This document shows positions 14,788 to 22,850 of a stretch of DNA of 38,153 nucleotides, piece after piece. Position 1 is the first letter of the stretch; each line of letters starts with the position of its first letter. The notes under the pieces are model-generated. The model did not search any database, was not told where the DNA came from, and saw only the letters and a program-made list of their open reading frames with translations. The stretch lies in the NCBI RefSeq assembly GCF_001005295.1, contig NZ_LBMK01000002.1, positions 1,598,224 to 1,636,376 of the forward strand. The letters run 5' to 3'. Position numbers and translations under genes: made by a program. The DNA is from Streptomyces yangpuensis. Lineage in GTDB: Bacteria; Actinomycetota; Actinomycetes; Streptomycetales; Streptomycetaceae.

Positions 14788-16089
14788 CTAGCCCTCGTGG
14801 CCTTCGTGGCCCTCGTGGCCCGCGGGCTTGTTGCCGTAGCCGTAGTGGTCACCGGGCTTCCCGTCGGGGCCGTGGCCGTGGTGGTGGTCCGGCTTGCCGG
14901 GTCCCTCGTCGTGCCCGTTGCCCGGCCCGCCGTGCTCCGGACCGTGGTGCTCCAGGCCGTGGTCCGGGCCACCGGGTCCGCCGTGGCCGGGGCCGCCGGG
15001 CCGACCGCCGTGCCCGCCGGTGACGTTGCCCCCGGTGATGGTGCCGCCGGTCGTGTTGCCGCCGGTCGTGTTGCCACCGGTGCTGTTCCCGGCCGTGTTG
15101 CCCGAGGTGTTCCCGGAGGTGTTGCCGGCGATGTTCCCCGAGGTGCCGCCCGACACGAGGTCGACGATCGGTCCGCCCAGGAGACCACCACCGATCAGAC
15201 CCACGGTCGTGCCGGTCGTCGTTCCGGCGGTCGGCGTTCCGGTGGTTCCGGTGGTCGTGCCGGTCGTCGTTCCGGTGGTCGTGCCAGTCGTCGTACCAGT
15301 GGTCGTGCCGGTCGTCGTACCGGTGGTCGTGCCCGTGGTCGTTCCGCCGGTGGCGCACCCGCCGAGGAAGATCCTGTTGGTGTCGAGCGTCACGGCACCG
15401 TTACGGGCCAGCGCCCGGCCCTCGATGTTCGTCCCCGTGGTGACGCTGATCGAGGTCAGAGCCATGATGGTGCCCACGAAGGTGGAGGTGGTGCCGAGGG
15501 TGGCCGAACTCCCGATCTGCCAGTACACGTTGCACGCCGACGCGCCGTTCGTGAGGAGCACCCGGCTGTTGGACGCCGTCGTCAGGGCTTCGGGGATCTG
15601 GAACACCCAGACGGCGTTGGGGTCGCCCCCGGCGTCCAGGATCAGGTCGCCGGTGAGTCCGACACCGGCGACAGCGGTGTGGACGCCTGGAAGCAGTGTC
15701 TGGCCGGCGCCGATTCCCGCCGGGAGCGCGAAGTCCGTGGCCTGGCCCGCAGCGTTGTTGTACGCCTGGACCAGGTCGGACTTGGCCTGGAGCGCCACGG
15801 CGTCCGCAGCGTGCACGGCGCCGAGCACCAAGCCGGGCGGGAATCCGGAGATGGCCGGGTTCGGGTGTGTCCCGAGGTCGTGACCGATGACGGAGGGTCC
15901 GGTGTTGGTCACTCCCTGACCTGCCAGAACAGAGTAGCTGGCGGCTGTGGCCAGGGGCACCGGCGTAGCGATAGCCAAGGCCGGCGTGGGCAATCCGGCG
16001 ACCATGACAGCGGCAACCGTTCCGGCGACGGCCGTGGCCAGCCAGCCGGACAGGGCGCGACGCTGAGCCGCTTGGAACTTCAGCTTCAT
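14788..16089 (-). CDS. Secreted ice-binding-like protein (DUF3494) with Thr/Gly repeats and His/Gly tail
   Basis: A 433-residue exported protein: signal peptide about 1-39 (AAVMVAGLPTPALA then IATP), a DUF3494 ice-binding-like domain about 45-240 (YSVLAGQGVTNTGPSVIGHD, PGVHTAVAGVGLTGDLILDA, VWVFQIPEALTTASNSRVLL, GRALARNGAVTLDTN), a TTG-repeat linker (about 247-297), an Asn/Thr/Gly zone, and a tail from about 355 rich in His, Gly and Pro. The DUF3494 fold binds ice in some microbes and serves as an adhesin-like beta-solenoid in others. The His-rich tail may bind metal. No sortase motif is seen. It is the first gene of a same-strand group with DUF5819 and HTTM genes. ATG at 16089 follows AGGAAA by about 11 bases. 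Confidence 0.85.
   Translation of the reverse strand: MKLKFQAAQRRALSGWLATAVAGTVAAVMVAGLPTPALAIATPVPLATAASYSVLAGQGVTNTGPSVIGHDLGTHPNPAISGFPPGLVLGAVHAADAVALQAKSDLVQAYNNAAGQATDFALPAGIGAGQTLLPGVHTAVAGVGLTGDLILDAGGDPNAVWVFQIPEALTTASNSRVLLTNGASACNVYWQIGSSATLGTTSTFVGTIMALTSISVTTGTNIEGRALARNGAVTLDTNRIFLGGCATGGTTTGTTTGTTTGTTTGTTTGTTTGTTTGTTTGTTGTPTAGTTTGTTVGLIGGGLLGGPIVDLVSGGTSGNIAGNTSGNTSGNTAGNSTGGNTTGGNTTGGTITGGNVTGGHGGRPGGPGHGGPGGPDHGLEHHGPEHGGPGNGHDEGPGKPDHHHGHGPDGKPGDHYGYGNKPAGHEGHEGHEG
15202..15351. repeat. Tandem Thr-Thr-Thr-Gly coding minisatellite
   Basis: About ten imperfect 12-base units encode the Thr/Gly linker of the ice-binding-like protein. Units differ mainly at third positions. Such arrays change length by slippage or recombination without shifting the frame, because the unit is a multiple of three. 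Confidence 0.75.
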
Positions 16090-16592
16090 CAAGAGCCATT
16101 TCCTGTGGAGGCGGTGGCGTCCCGGGTCCTACCGCCGGCCCGGGACGCCGTGGTGTGTCGCCGCCGCATATCACGCAGGAAATTTCGCGCACCAATCACG
16201 GGTAAGGCGGGAAGGGGGGATTAATACAAAAGCATTCCAGGGTCGAAATTGCGATTAAAGTAATCGAACTGGGGTTGTCGATCATCCGACATTCCCCCGA
16301 ATGGGTAGAGCTGAATTAACTCACATGAGGCAGCACCGCACACTTGCCCAAATGGACTCCGCCCCCGCACACGGGGACGTACCGCCAGTCAGGCGATCTC
16401 GCGAATTCCGCGGGACGGGCGTGGCGGCAGTCCGTCGCCACATCCGCAACGTTGGGCACAGAGAACGCCCCCGGTGCGGGCGCAGTTCGCGATGCCCTGA
16501 GGGTGCCAGGCGGCTGGGGAAGGGCCCGGCCCGCGATGACCGGGCGGAGGGGATGGCCTGGGCTGTCGCACGAGCGGATCGGGCAGCGGGGC
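16090..16592. other. Intergenic region with AT-rich promoter zone
   Basis: This 503-base region separates the ice-binding-like gene from the methyltransferase pseudogene. Bases about 16215-16330 are strikingly AT-rich for this genome and probably hold the promoter of the minus-strand secreted-protein gene. A short perfect palindrome sits at 16252-16266. A 100-codon plus-strand reading frame here (16301-16603) has no family features and is not called as a gene. Confidence 0.5.
16252..16266. promoter_or_regulatory. Palindrome CGATTA-AAG-TAATCG, candidate operator
   Basis: Perfect 6-base arms with a 3-base centre lie about 165 bases upstream of the ice-binding-like start inside the AT-rich zone. 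Symmetry and position suggest a dimeric repressor or activator site. The protein is unknown. Confidence 0.4.
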
Positions 16593-17187
16593 TCAGCCCG
16601 TGACCAGGGCCATGACGAAGCCGTCGTACCCCTTGCCGCCGACGGTCTGCAGGGCGGTGGAGGTGAGCCGGGGGTGCTCGGCGATGAGTTCGGTGAAGCG
16701 GCGCACGCCCCGGACCCGGGGGTCGGTACAGGCGGGGGCGACGGCGCCGTCCCGGACGACGTTGTCGCCGATGATGACGCTGCCGGGCCGGGTGGGCCGG
16801 AGGGCCCACTCCAGGTACGCGGGGTTGGACGGCTTGTCCGCGTCGATGAACACGAGGTCGAAGGGGGCCAGGCCGGTCAGCTCCGGCAGCTGGTCGACGG
16901 CCCTGCCACGACGGATCTCGACCCTGTCCTCCAGCCCGCCACGGGCGATGTCGGCGGCGGCGGTGTCGGCGCAGCGCGCGTCGACCTCCAGCGTGACCAG
17001 CCGCCCGCCCTCGGGCAGCGCTCTGGCCGGCCAGTGGTGCTGTAGCCGCCGAGGGTGCCGATCTCCAGGATGGTGCGGGCGCCGCGGATCCGGGCCAGGA
17101 GGTTCAGCAACTTGCCCTGGTTCGGTGCGACCTGATGGGCGGGAAGCCCCGCGGCCTCGCTGTCCGCGGCGGCGGCCCTCGGTGCAT
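16593..17187 (-). pseudogene. O-methyltransferase pseudogene (5'-truncated and frameshifted)
   Basis: A class I SAM-dependent O-methyltransferase of the caffeoyl-CoA OMT-like family, no longer intact. One frame encodes LLNLLARIRGARTILEIGTL and ends in GGYST; the sequence then continues in another frame with WPARALPEGGRLVTLEVD, FDLVFIDADKPSNPAYLEW, GDNVVRDGAV and the family C-terminus TVGGKGYDGFVMALVTG. A single missing base near 17046 (ACC AC-TGG where families have ACC ATC TGG) explains the shift. Upstream, the frame runs through SEAAGLPAHQVAPNQGK but has no start codon before a stop near 17200, and about 30 N-terminal residues are missing. The truncation abuts the end of the DUF7144 gene. 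Confidence 0.8.
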
Positions 17188-17203
17188 GTGAAGGATGGTC
17201 CGG

Positions 17204-17644
17204 TCAGGGTGCGTCCGCCTCGTGGTGCGCGCCCGTGCACAGCGCCCAGACGACCAGGATGTTGACGGCGATGAGCACCAGCGCCCACAAGGGGTAGTAC
17301 GGCAGCCACAGGAAGTTCGCGAAGGCGCCCAGTCCGGCGACGGTGATACCCAGATAACGCGCCCACAGGGCGCCGCTGAAGAGGACGGCGCAGCCGGCGG
17401 CGACGAGGACGATGCCCAGGATCAGGTGGACCCAGCCCCAGCCGGTCAGGCTGAACTCGAAGAGGTAGTGACGCGTCACGACGAACAGGTCGTCGCTTGC
17501 GAGCGCGGCGATCCCTTCGAAGAACGCCATCGCTCCACCGAAGATCATCAGGACTGCCGCCATGACGGTTCTGCCCGACGTGGCCGCGTGCCACGGGTCC
17601 GGGTGCGTGCGGGCCGCCTGGGGCCTGCTGGCGTCAGTGGCCAT
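17204..17644 (-). CDS. DUF7144-type membrane protein
   Basis: A 146-residue protein with four predicted transmembrane helices (VMAAVLMIFGGAMAFFEGIAAL; WGWVHLILGIVLVAAGCAVL; ARYLGITVAGLGAFANFLWL; WALVLIAVNILVVWAL) and short loops. This is the actinobacterial small four-helix family now labelled DUF7144 (SPW/DoxX-like in shape). ATG with AAGGAG seven bases upstream. Function unknown. A pseudogene lies immediately downstream. Confidence 0.8.
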   Translation of the reverse strand: MATDASRPQAARTHPDPWHAATSGRTVMAAVLMIFGGAMAFFEGIAALASDDLFVVTRHYLFEFSLTGWGWVHLILGIVLVAAGCAVLFSGALWARYLGITVAGLGAFANFLWLPYYPLWALVLIAVNILVVWALCTGAHHEADAP

Positions 17645-17807
17645 TTCGGTCTCCTTGGGTGGCAGGGCCGGGCCGGGCAGGGCCGGGACCGGCGAGATCC
17701 CCCCTTCAGCGTGTCACGGGGGCCTACCCTCTGCATTCCGGCCTGTCCGCCCCCCTGCATATCCGCATCACCTCGCCGCGACCGCCCGCCCTGGCGGCGG
17801 CTTCCCC

Positions 17808-19253
17808 TCAGCCCGGGCGCCGTGCCGCCCAGCCCTCGACCGCCTCCACCTGCGCCGCCAGCCCCAGCAGCAACGGCTCCGAGTCCGCGGGCCCGAGCAA
17901 CTGGGCTCCCATGGGCAGCCCGTCGTCCGTCAACCCGGCCGGGATGTTCACTCCGGGCCAGCCCAGGACGTTCCAGGTCCAGGCGTACGGGCAGGCGGCG
18001 ATCATCGCCCGGTCCGTGGCCATGGCCCCCAGCCCCGCCAGCGCCCCGACGCGCAGCGGCGCAGTGGCCGTCGTCGGGGTCAGGACCACGTCGTAGCGAC
18101 CGAAGATCTCGCCGACCCGCCGGCGCAGCAGGGCCTCCGCCCGACGGGACACCCGCAGCGGCAGGCCTCCCAGCAGCCGGCCCGTCCGTACGGCCTCGTG
18201 CGTCCGCGGGTCCAGCAGCGCCGGATCCGGCATCCGCGCCGCCCAGTCCCGTACGCCGCTGGTCGCACGGGGTACGAAGGTCAGGCCGATCGGGCCGTAG
18301 CGGGGGTCCTCCAGGATCACCTCGTGCCCCAGCGACTCCAGCCGGGCCGCCAGCCGCTCCACCGCGGAACGGACTTCCGGGTCGAGCGACTTGGGCGTCG
18401 CCGTGAACGCCATCTTGAAGGACAGCGCGATCCGCAGCCGGCGCGGGGTGCGCCGGGCCGCCTCGACCGCGCAGATGCGCGCCGGGCGGTGCAGGTCCTC
18501 GGGGTGCGGGCCGCTCGCCGCGTCCAGCAGGAGCGCCGCGTCGGCCACGGTCCGGGCGAGCACACCGTTGACCGTGAGCCCGTTGAACGACTCCGGCTCC
18601 GGCCAGGTGGAGATGCGGCCGCGCTGCGGTTTCACTCCGACCAGATGGGTCCAGGCGGCGGGGATCCGCACCGACCCGGCGCCGTCCGAACCGAGCGCGG
18701 CCGGGACCAGGCCCGCCGCCACGGCGGCCGCCGAGCCGCCGGAGGAACCGCCCGGTGTGTAGGACCGGTTCCACGGATTGCGGGTCTCGCCGAAGGCCCC
18801 GCCCTCGGTGAAGGGCCACTGGCCCAGTTCCGGCGTCTGGGTCTTGCCGACGATGACCGCACCGGCGGCCCGCAGTCGCCGCACGGCCTCGCTGTCGGCG
18901 GTCTTCGGGGCGAAGGAGCCGGCGCAGCCGAACGCCGTCGGCTCGCCGGCCACGTCCATGTCGTCCTTCACCGCGAGCGGCACGCCCAGCAACGGCAGCC
19001 GCTCGCCCGCGGCGAGCCTGCGGTCGGCCGCGTCCGCCTCGGCGAGCGCGGCTTCGGCGCGCACGGTCCGGAAGGCGTTCAGCTCGGGCTGCGATGCCGC
19101 GATCCGGCCCAACGCCTGCTCGGTCAACTGCACTGCCGAAACGCTCCCTTCGGCAAGGGCGGCGGCCATCCCGACCAGTCCGCCGGCCGTCGCCGACTCC
19201 GCTCCCGACCGAGCCGGGACCGCTGCCGTGGCAGGACCCGAGGACTGCGACAT
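17808..19253 (-). CDS. Amidase (amidase-signature family)
   Basis: A 481-residue amidase-signature hydrolase that cleaves C-N amide bonds through a Ser-cisSer-Lys triad. All three residues are visible: Lys96 (VPLAVKDD), cis-Ser170 in GGSSGGSAAAV, and nucleophile Ser194 in GSDGAGSVRIPA; the 24-residue spacing between the serines is as in known enzymes. The NPWNRSYTPGG lead-in and C-terminal LGWPGVNIPAG complete the family. It is not GatA: no gatC or gatB gene is nearby. The substrate cannot be told from sequence. The start at 19253 has GGGAG about 10 bases upstream, and a perfect 12-bp palindrome lies 20 bases ahead of it, implying local repression. Confidence 0.9.
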   Translation of the reverse strand: MSQSSGPATAAVPARSGAESATAGGLVGMAAALAEGSVSAVQLTEQALGRIAASQPELNAFRTVRAEAALAEADAADRRLAAGERLPLLGVPLAVKDDMDVAGEPTAFGCAGSFAPKTADSEAVRRLRAAGAVIVGKTQTPELGQWPFTEGGAFGETRNPWNRSYTPGGSSGGSAAAVAAGLVPAALGSDGAGSVRIPAAWTHLVGVKPQRGRISTWPEPESFNGLTVNGVLARTVADAALLLDAASGPHPEDLHRPARICAVEAARRTPRRLRIALSFKMAFTATPKSLDPEVRSAVERLAARLESLGHEVILEDPRYGPIGLTFVPRATSGVRDWAARMPDPALLDPRTHEAVRTGRLLGGLPLRVSRRAEALLRRRVGEIFGRYDVVLTPTTATAPLRVGALAGLGAMATDRAMIAACPYAWTWNVLGWPGVNIPAGLTDDGLPMGAQLLGPADSEPLLLGLAAQVEAVEGWAARRPG

Positions 19254-19272
19254 CGTGAACCACTCCCCCCAT

Positions 19273-19284
19273 TACCGATCGGTA
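19273..19284. promoter_or_regulatory. Palindromic operator TACCGATCGGTA
   Basis: A perfect 12-base palindrome just upstream of the amidase start, with the form typical of TetR/AcrR-family sites in actinomycetes. No TetR gene lies in the window, so the regulator would act in trans. Confidence 0.5.
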
Positions 19285-19321
19285 GGAAGACGGTAACGGG
19301 GAGGGGGAGCCACGTCATCCG

Positions 19322-19990
19322 TCAGAGCAGATGCGACACCTCCTCGCCCCAGGACGCGAGCGTGTCGACGGCGCGCAGGCGGTGGGGACCCTCGCGGAGG
19401 GCGGTGGCGCGGACGCGGTCCTGGTGGCCCGGTATCCGGTCGGCGAGGGCGGGCAGCCGGAGAACGGCCAGGACGAGACCCAGAGCCGCCGCGCGGACCT
19501 CGGCCGACCCGGCGTCGAGGAAGGGCAGCGCGGCCGCGTGGAACTCCGGGGCGAGGTCGAGGAACGCCTCGAGGTCCTCCGCTTCGCCGTAGGGCCGCTC
19601 CCGCTGGGCGATCGCCTCGACGACCGAGTCCCCCAGCCAGGTCAGCAGACCGGCCCGCAGGAGGAAGGGGGCCTGCGGACCGAACTCGACCTCCTCCTGC
19701 GCGACACGGTCGGTGACCGGTGCGAGCGTCCGCGGATCCCCCAGGACGGCGGCCACGAACCGGGCGGCGGGAGCCGTGGCCGTGTAGAACACCTGCTGGC
19801 GCGTGTGCGCCTCGACCAGGGCACGGAAGGCCCAGCCCTGGACGGCGGGGTCGTCGTCCAGCAGCTCCAGCAGCATCACGGGCGTGGCCGGCGCCACCTC
19901 GGGGCAGCAGTGCTCCACCGCGTTCCAGTCGGTCCGCAGCAGGAGGTCCCGCGGATCCACCCGGCCTTCGTTCGCTCTCTCGTCGCTCAT
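19322..19990 (-). CDS. HEAT-like alpha-helical protein, function unknown
   Basis: A 222-residue all-helical soluble protein. Repeated helix pairs such as LLELLDDDPAVQGWAFRALVEA and LPFLDAGSAEVRAAALGLVLAVLRL resemble HEAT/armadillo-type scaffolds, and the start LLLRTDWNAVEHCCP may be a family signature. It has no catalytic motif or membrane segment. No Shine-Dalgarno is seen; GACACT six bases ahead of the ATG might be a -10 for leaderless expression. It lies 68 bases from the amidase gene on the same strand, so it could share a transcript with it. Confidence 0.7.
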   Translation of the reverse strand: MSDERANEGRVDPRDLLLRTDWNAVEHCCPEVAPATPVMLLELLDDDPAVQGWAFRALVEAHTRQQVFYTATAPAARFVAAVLGDPRTLAPVTDRVAQEEVEFGPQAPFLLRAGLLTWLGDSVVEAIAQRERPYGEAEDLEAFLDLAPEFHAAALPFLDAGSAEVRAAALGLVLAVLRLPALADRIPGHQDRVRATALREGPHRLRAVDTLASWGEEVSHLL

Positions 19991-20311
19991 GGGGCCAGTG
20001 TCGCAACCACCACTGACACCGGCCCGGGTGCACCACGGCCCGCCGAACGGGGCAGCAGAGCAGGCACGTTCGAGTACGCGGCCTGCGTCGGCAGGCCGAG
20101 TTGCACATCACGCTCCCCCTCCCGGAGAGCCTGCGCAAGTGGTCGCGGCCCCGTCGGCGGGAGAGGGAGGCCGCGCGCCCGTGTGGCGCCGCGCCGCGGT
20201 CGACGCGAGGAGGTCCGTATCCGCGTCGGGCGGGCAAGAGGGCGGGGCCGCCACCGGGTTCGGTGGCGGCCCCGCGCAGGGGTGATGCGGTACGGCGTCG
20301 GTGACCGGGGG
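19991..20311. other. Intergenic region with two hairpins
   Basis: No gene is supported in these 321 bases. An 8-bp hairpin (CGGCCTGC 20079-20086 / GCAGGCCG 20091-20098) and a 13-bp hairpin (20244-20273) lie between the DUF4190 stop and the HEAT-like gene. Confidence 0.5.
20244..20273 (-). terminator. Strong hairpin terminator of the DUF4190 gene
   Basis: GGGGCCGCCACCG (20244-20256), loop GGTT, CGGTGGCGGCCCC (20261-20273). Thirteen perfect base pairs begin 39 bases after the DUF4190 stop. There is no T tract, as is common in Streptomyces. Confidence 0.75.
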
Positions 20312-21094
20312 TCAGGAGCCGGTGGCGCGGGCCGAGCCGGTGCTGGCGCCGCTGGTGTCGCCCAGGAAGCAGGTGACCTCGCGGTCACCGAGGGCCCAGG
20401 TGGTGGCCTGCGGGAAGTAGTAGAAGACCTCGAGCTTCTCCGAGAGCTTGGGGTTCTTGCCCACGTAGTCCGTCAGCAGCGTGCCGGAGCACTTCTCCTC
20501 GGCGAGCGCGGTGACCTTCTCCGTGCCCGGGTACGCCCCGTCGTCCAGGTTGAAGACCGCGTACGCCTCGCCCTCGTGCGGCTGGTCGCAGGGCAGCACG
20601 CGCACCGAGAAGGAGGCCTGGCCGCCGTCCTCGTCCTGGTACTCCGCCAGGTCGCCGCCCGTGTTGAAGCAGTCGCCCTTGCGGATGTCGCTCACCTTGC
20701 TGGAACCCGAGTCGGTGACCTGGCCGCCGGCATCGCGCTTCGGCGACGGGCCGTCGTCCAGCGCGCCGGAGATGCCGAGGACCAGGAGGATTCCGTAGAA
20801 GGCGATCGTCACGCAGTGGATGACGATCGCCGCCACGGCGAAGCCCTTGCCCTTCTCGCCGCGCTTGCGGATCTGGGAGAGGGCCACGATGCCGAGGACC
20901 AGGGGGACCAGCGGCAGGGCGCACGCGAGCGACATGACGAACGCGACGATGGCCAGCGCGTTGTTCTTCTGCGGCGCCGGCGGCACGTACCAGCCCTGCG
21001 GGCCGCCGTACGGCGCGGGCTGCCCCGGCTGTCCGTACGGTCCCGGCTGCGGGTACGGCTCGGGGGACGACGGGGGACCGGGCGGTATGGACAT
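20312..21094 (-). CDS. DUF4190 membrane protein with septum-formation-like domain
   Basis: A 260-residue protein: a Pro/Gly/Tyr-rich cytoplasmic leader (1-42), a DUF4190 two-helix module (about 46-108; ALAIVAFVMSLACALPLVPLVLG and a second helix FAVAAIVIHCVTIAFYGILL), then an extracytoplasmic domain (about 125-245) with Cys pairs (KGDCFNTGGD, LPCDQPHEGE, EEKCSG, EVTCFLG), like the 'septum formation' domain often fused to DUF4190. ATG with AAGGAG ten bases upstream. Single-gene transcript, ended by the hairpin at 20244. Role probably at the envelope; ligand unknown. Confidence 0.82.
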   Translation of the reverse strand: MSIPPGPPSSPEPYPQPGPYGQPGQPAPYGGPQGWYVPPAPQKNNALAIVAFVMSLACALPLVPLVLGIVALSQIRKRGEKGKGFAVAAIVIHCVTIAFYGILLVLGISGALDDGPSPKRDAGGQVTDSGSSKVSDIRKGDCFNTGGDLAEYQDEDGGQASFSVRVLPCDQPHEGEAYAVFNLDDGAYPGTEKVTALAEEKCSGTLLTDYVGKNPKLSEKLEVFYYFPQATTWALGDREVTCFLGDTSGASTGSARATGS

Positions 21095-21526
21095 GCGAGG
21101 GGAGCTCCTTGCTCAGAGGGTGAGCTCGATGGTCGCACGGGGCACCGACATCCCGAGCCCCGGTATCTCCAGCCCCTGACGCGACGGCGCGTCCAGGACC
21201 CACCCTCCCAGGGAGGCCGTGCCCCGTCGAAGTCGTCGCGGTGAACGGAGAATTCCGGTCGAAAGTACGGGCCAATGAGGCTCGGCGCACGCCACACCAG
21301 GGGTGCGCGCCGCCATGTCGCGACGGCGAGGGTGCGACGGAGCACGACAGGGTGGCGGCACGACGGGGCACGCGCCACGTGCGGGTACGCACGGGTCGAG
21401 GGGGGTGCGATGAGGATGCACGGCTGCAGTAACACGTGCCAATGACTCGTGTCATCACGGTGTGGCACCTGATTTCGGCCATCCGCCAGACCTGGGGTGC
21501 ATGCGTTCTGGAAAGATGCCTCGGCA
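21095..21526. other. Intergenic region, divergent promoters of DUF4190 and LacI-type genes
   Basis: This 432-base spacer has no supported gene. Nested inverted repeats at 21436-21468, about 60-90 bases before the LacI-type start, are the notable structure. The reading frames present are antisense or short and lack family features. Confidence 0.5.
21436..21468. promoter_or_regulatory. Nested inverted repeat, candidate autoregulatory operator
   Basis: GTGCCA (21436-21441) pairs with TGGCAC (21463-21468), and inside it TGAC (21443-21446) pairs with GTCA (21451-21454) around TCGT. It sits in the LacI-type gene's promoter region, as expected for a self-regulated repressor. Confidence 0.4.
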
Positions 21527-22546
21527 ATGTCTGAGTCATCGAAGTCGCCGAAGCCGCTGCCGCTCCCCGTCCCGACCAGCGCGGACGTGGCCCGGCGCGC
21601 GGGCGTGTCCCGCGCCACGGTCTCGTACGTGCTGAACAACGCCGAGGCCGTCCGGATCAGCGAGCCCACCCGCCGCAGGGTCCGCGAGGCCGCCGAGGAA
21701 CTCGGGTACGTCCCGCACGCCGCCGCCCGCAGTCTGCGCGCCGGACACACCAGGATCGTGCTGCTGCCCACCCCGCACGTGCCGATCGGGCCCCTGTACA
21801 GCACCTTCCTCAACGAACTCCAGTGGGCGCTGCGCCGACTCGACTACACCGTCGTGCAGTACGGGAGCCTCGGACTCAGCGGGGACGAGGCCGCGCGGGC
21901 ATGGGCGGAACTGCGTCCCGTGGCGGTCATATCCCTCGGCGGGACCACGCTCTCCTCGCACGACGTCGCCACCCTCAAGCGGGCCGGTGCACGCGCCGTG
22001 ATCACCATGGGGCCGGTCGGCGTTCCCGGGGCGCACGCCCTGGTCATGGACCAGCAGGAGGTCGGCGCCCGGGCCGCCGCGCACCTGGTCGGGCGGGGCC
22101 GCCGCAGGATCGGCGTGGTGGTTCCCCGGGAGGAGGGCATGGAGCTGTTCTCCGCACCCCGGCTGGCGGGTGCCCGGCGGGTGGAGGGTGCGGAGGTCGA
22201 GGCCCTCCCGATGGCCTACTCGGAGGAGTCGGCGGCGGAACTCGCCGCCCGATGGCGCGGACTGCGGCTGGACGCGGTGTTCGCCTACAACGACGAGTAC
22301 GCGATGCTGCTCATGCGGGCCCTGCAGGACGAAGGGCTGCGCGTTCCCGAGGAGGTCGCCGTGATCGGCGCCGACGACCTGCTCATCGGACGGCTGCTGC
22401 GGCCCCGGCTGAGTACGGTGCGGATCGAGATGCCGACGGGCGACCACCTGGCGTCGCTGGTGGACCGCGCGGTGCGCGAACCGTCGGAGGTCACCGAGCG
22501 GCACGACCTGATGACCGCCGAGGCCGTCCGCCGCGAGTCGACCTGA
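21527..22546 (+). CDS. LacI-family transcriptional regulator
   Basis: A 339-residue LacI/GalR repressor: N-terminal helix-turn-helix (about 17-40; SADVARRAGVSRATVSYVLNN), hinge helix with HAAARSLRAG, and a periplasmic-binding-like effector domain (from about 60) with VFAYNDEYAMLLMRAL and IGADDLLIGRLLRPRLSTV. ATG at 21527 is preferred for normal family length; GTG at 21497 would add 10 residues. It is followed in the same direction by thiolase and aldehyde dehydrogenase genes, so it may regulate that catabolic set. No sugar-uptake genes are nearby, which is unusual for this family. Confidence 0.9.
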   Translation: MSESSKSPKPLPLPVPTSADVARRAGVSRATVSYVLNNAEAVRISEPTRRRVREAAEELGYVPHAAARSLRAGHTRIVLLPTPHVPIGPLYSTFLNELQWALRRLDYTVVQYGSLGLSGDEAARAWAELRPVAVISLGGTTLSSHDVATLKRAGARAVITMGPVGVPGAHALVMDQQEVGARAAAHLVGRGRRRIGVVVPREEGMELFSAPRLAGARRVEGAEVEALPMAYSEESAAELAARWRGLRLDAVFAYNDEYAMLLMRALQDEGLRVPEEVAVIGADDLLIGRLLRPRLSTVRIEMPTGDHLASLVDRAVREPSEVTERHDLMTAEAVRREST

Positions 22547-22850
22547 CGTCACCCGGATCCGGCCCACCCGAGCCGCACACTCCGACCCGCCCAGGTCCGG
22601 CGCACCCGCCCAGGTCCGACCCCCGTTGCCCCACGCCCCACGCCCCACGCCCCACGGCCCGCCGCCACCCGGCCGGACCGGTCGTGCGGGGCCGTCCGGC
22701 GGCCCGCATCCCCAGGGGGCCGTTGACAGGCGGTGACCTGCGGACGGAGACTGCGGGCGCGCCCCACCGGGCGTGCCCGGTGGCGTGCCCCGGTGCCGAC
22801 ACCGGCACCGATGCGCCCGCGCCCGTACGGATCCGCCCAGGAGAGACCCC
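22547..22850. other. Intergenic region upstream of thiolase, with short repeats
   Basis: In these 304 bases a CCCCACG heptamer is repeated four times in tandem (22629-22656) and a CCGCCCAGGTCCG motif occurs twice near 22586 and 22606. No gene is supported. The thiolase ribosome site AGGAGA lies at the right end. Confidence 0.5.

Noticed and set aside
16301..16603. 100-codon plus-strand reading frame
   Set aside because: Basic, low-complexity composition, no ribosome site and no family motif; it lies in an intergenic region and runs into the pseudogene.
17808..19253. GatA (Glu-tRNA amidotransferase subunit)
   Set aside because: No gatB or gatC neighbours, and the context and palindromic operator point to a separate amidase.
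22629..22656. CRISPR-like repeats
   Set aside because: Only four tandem heptamers without spacers.
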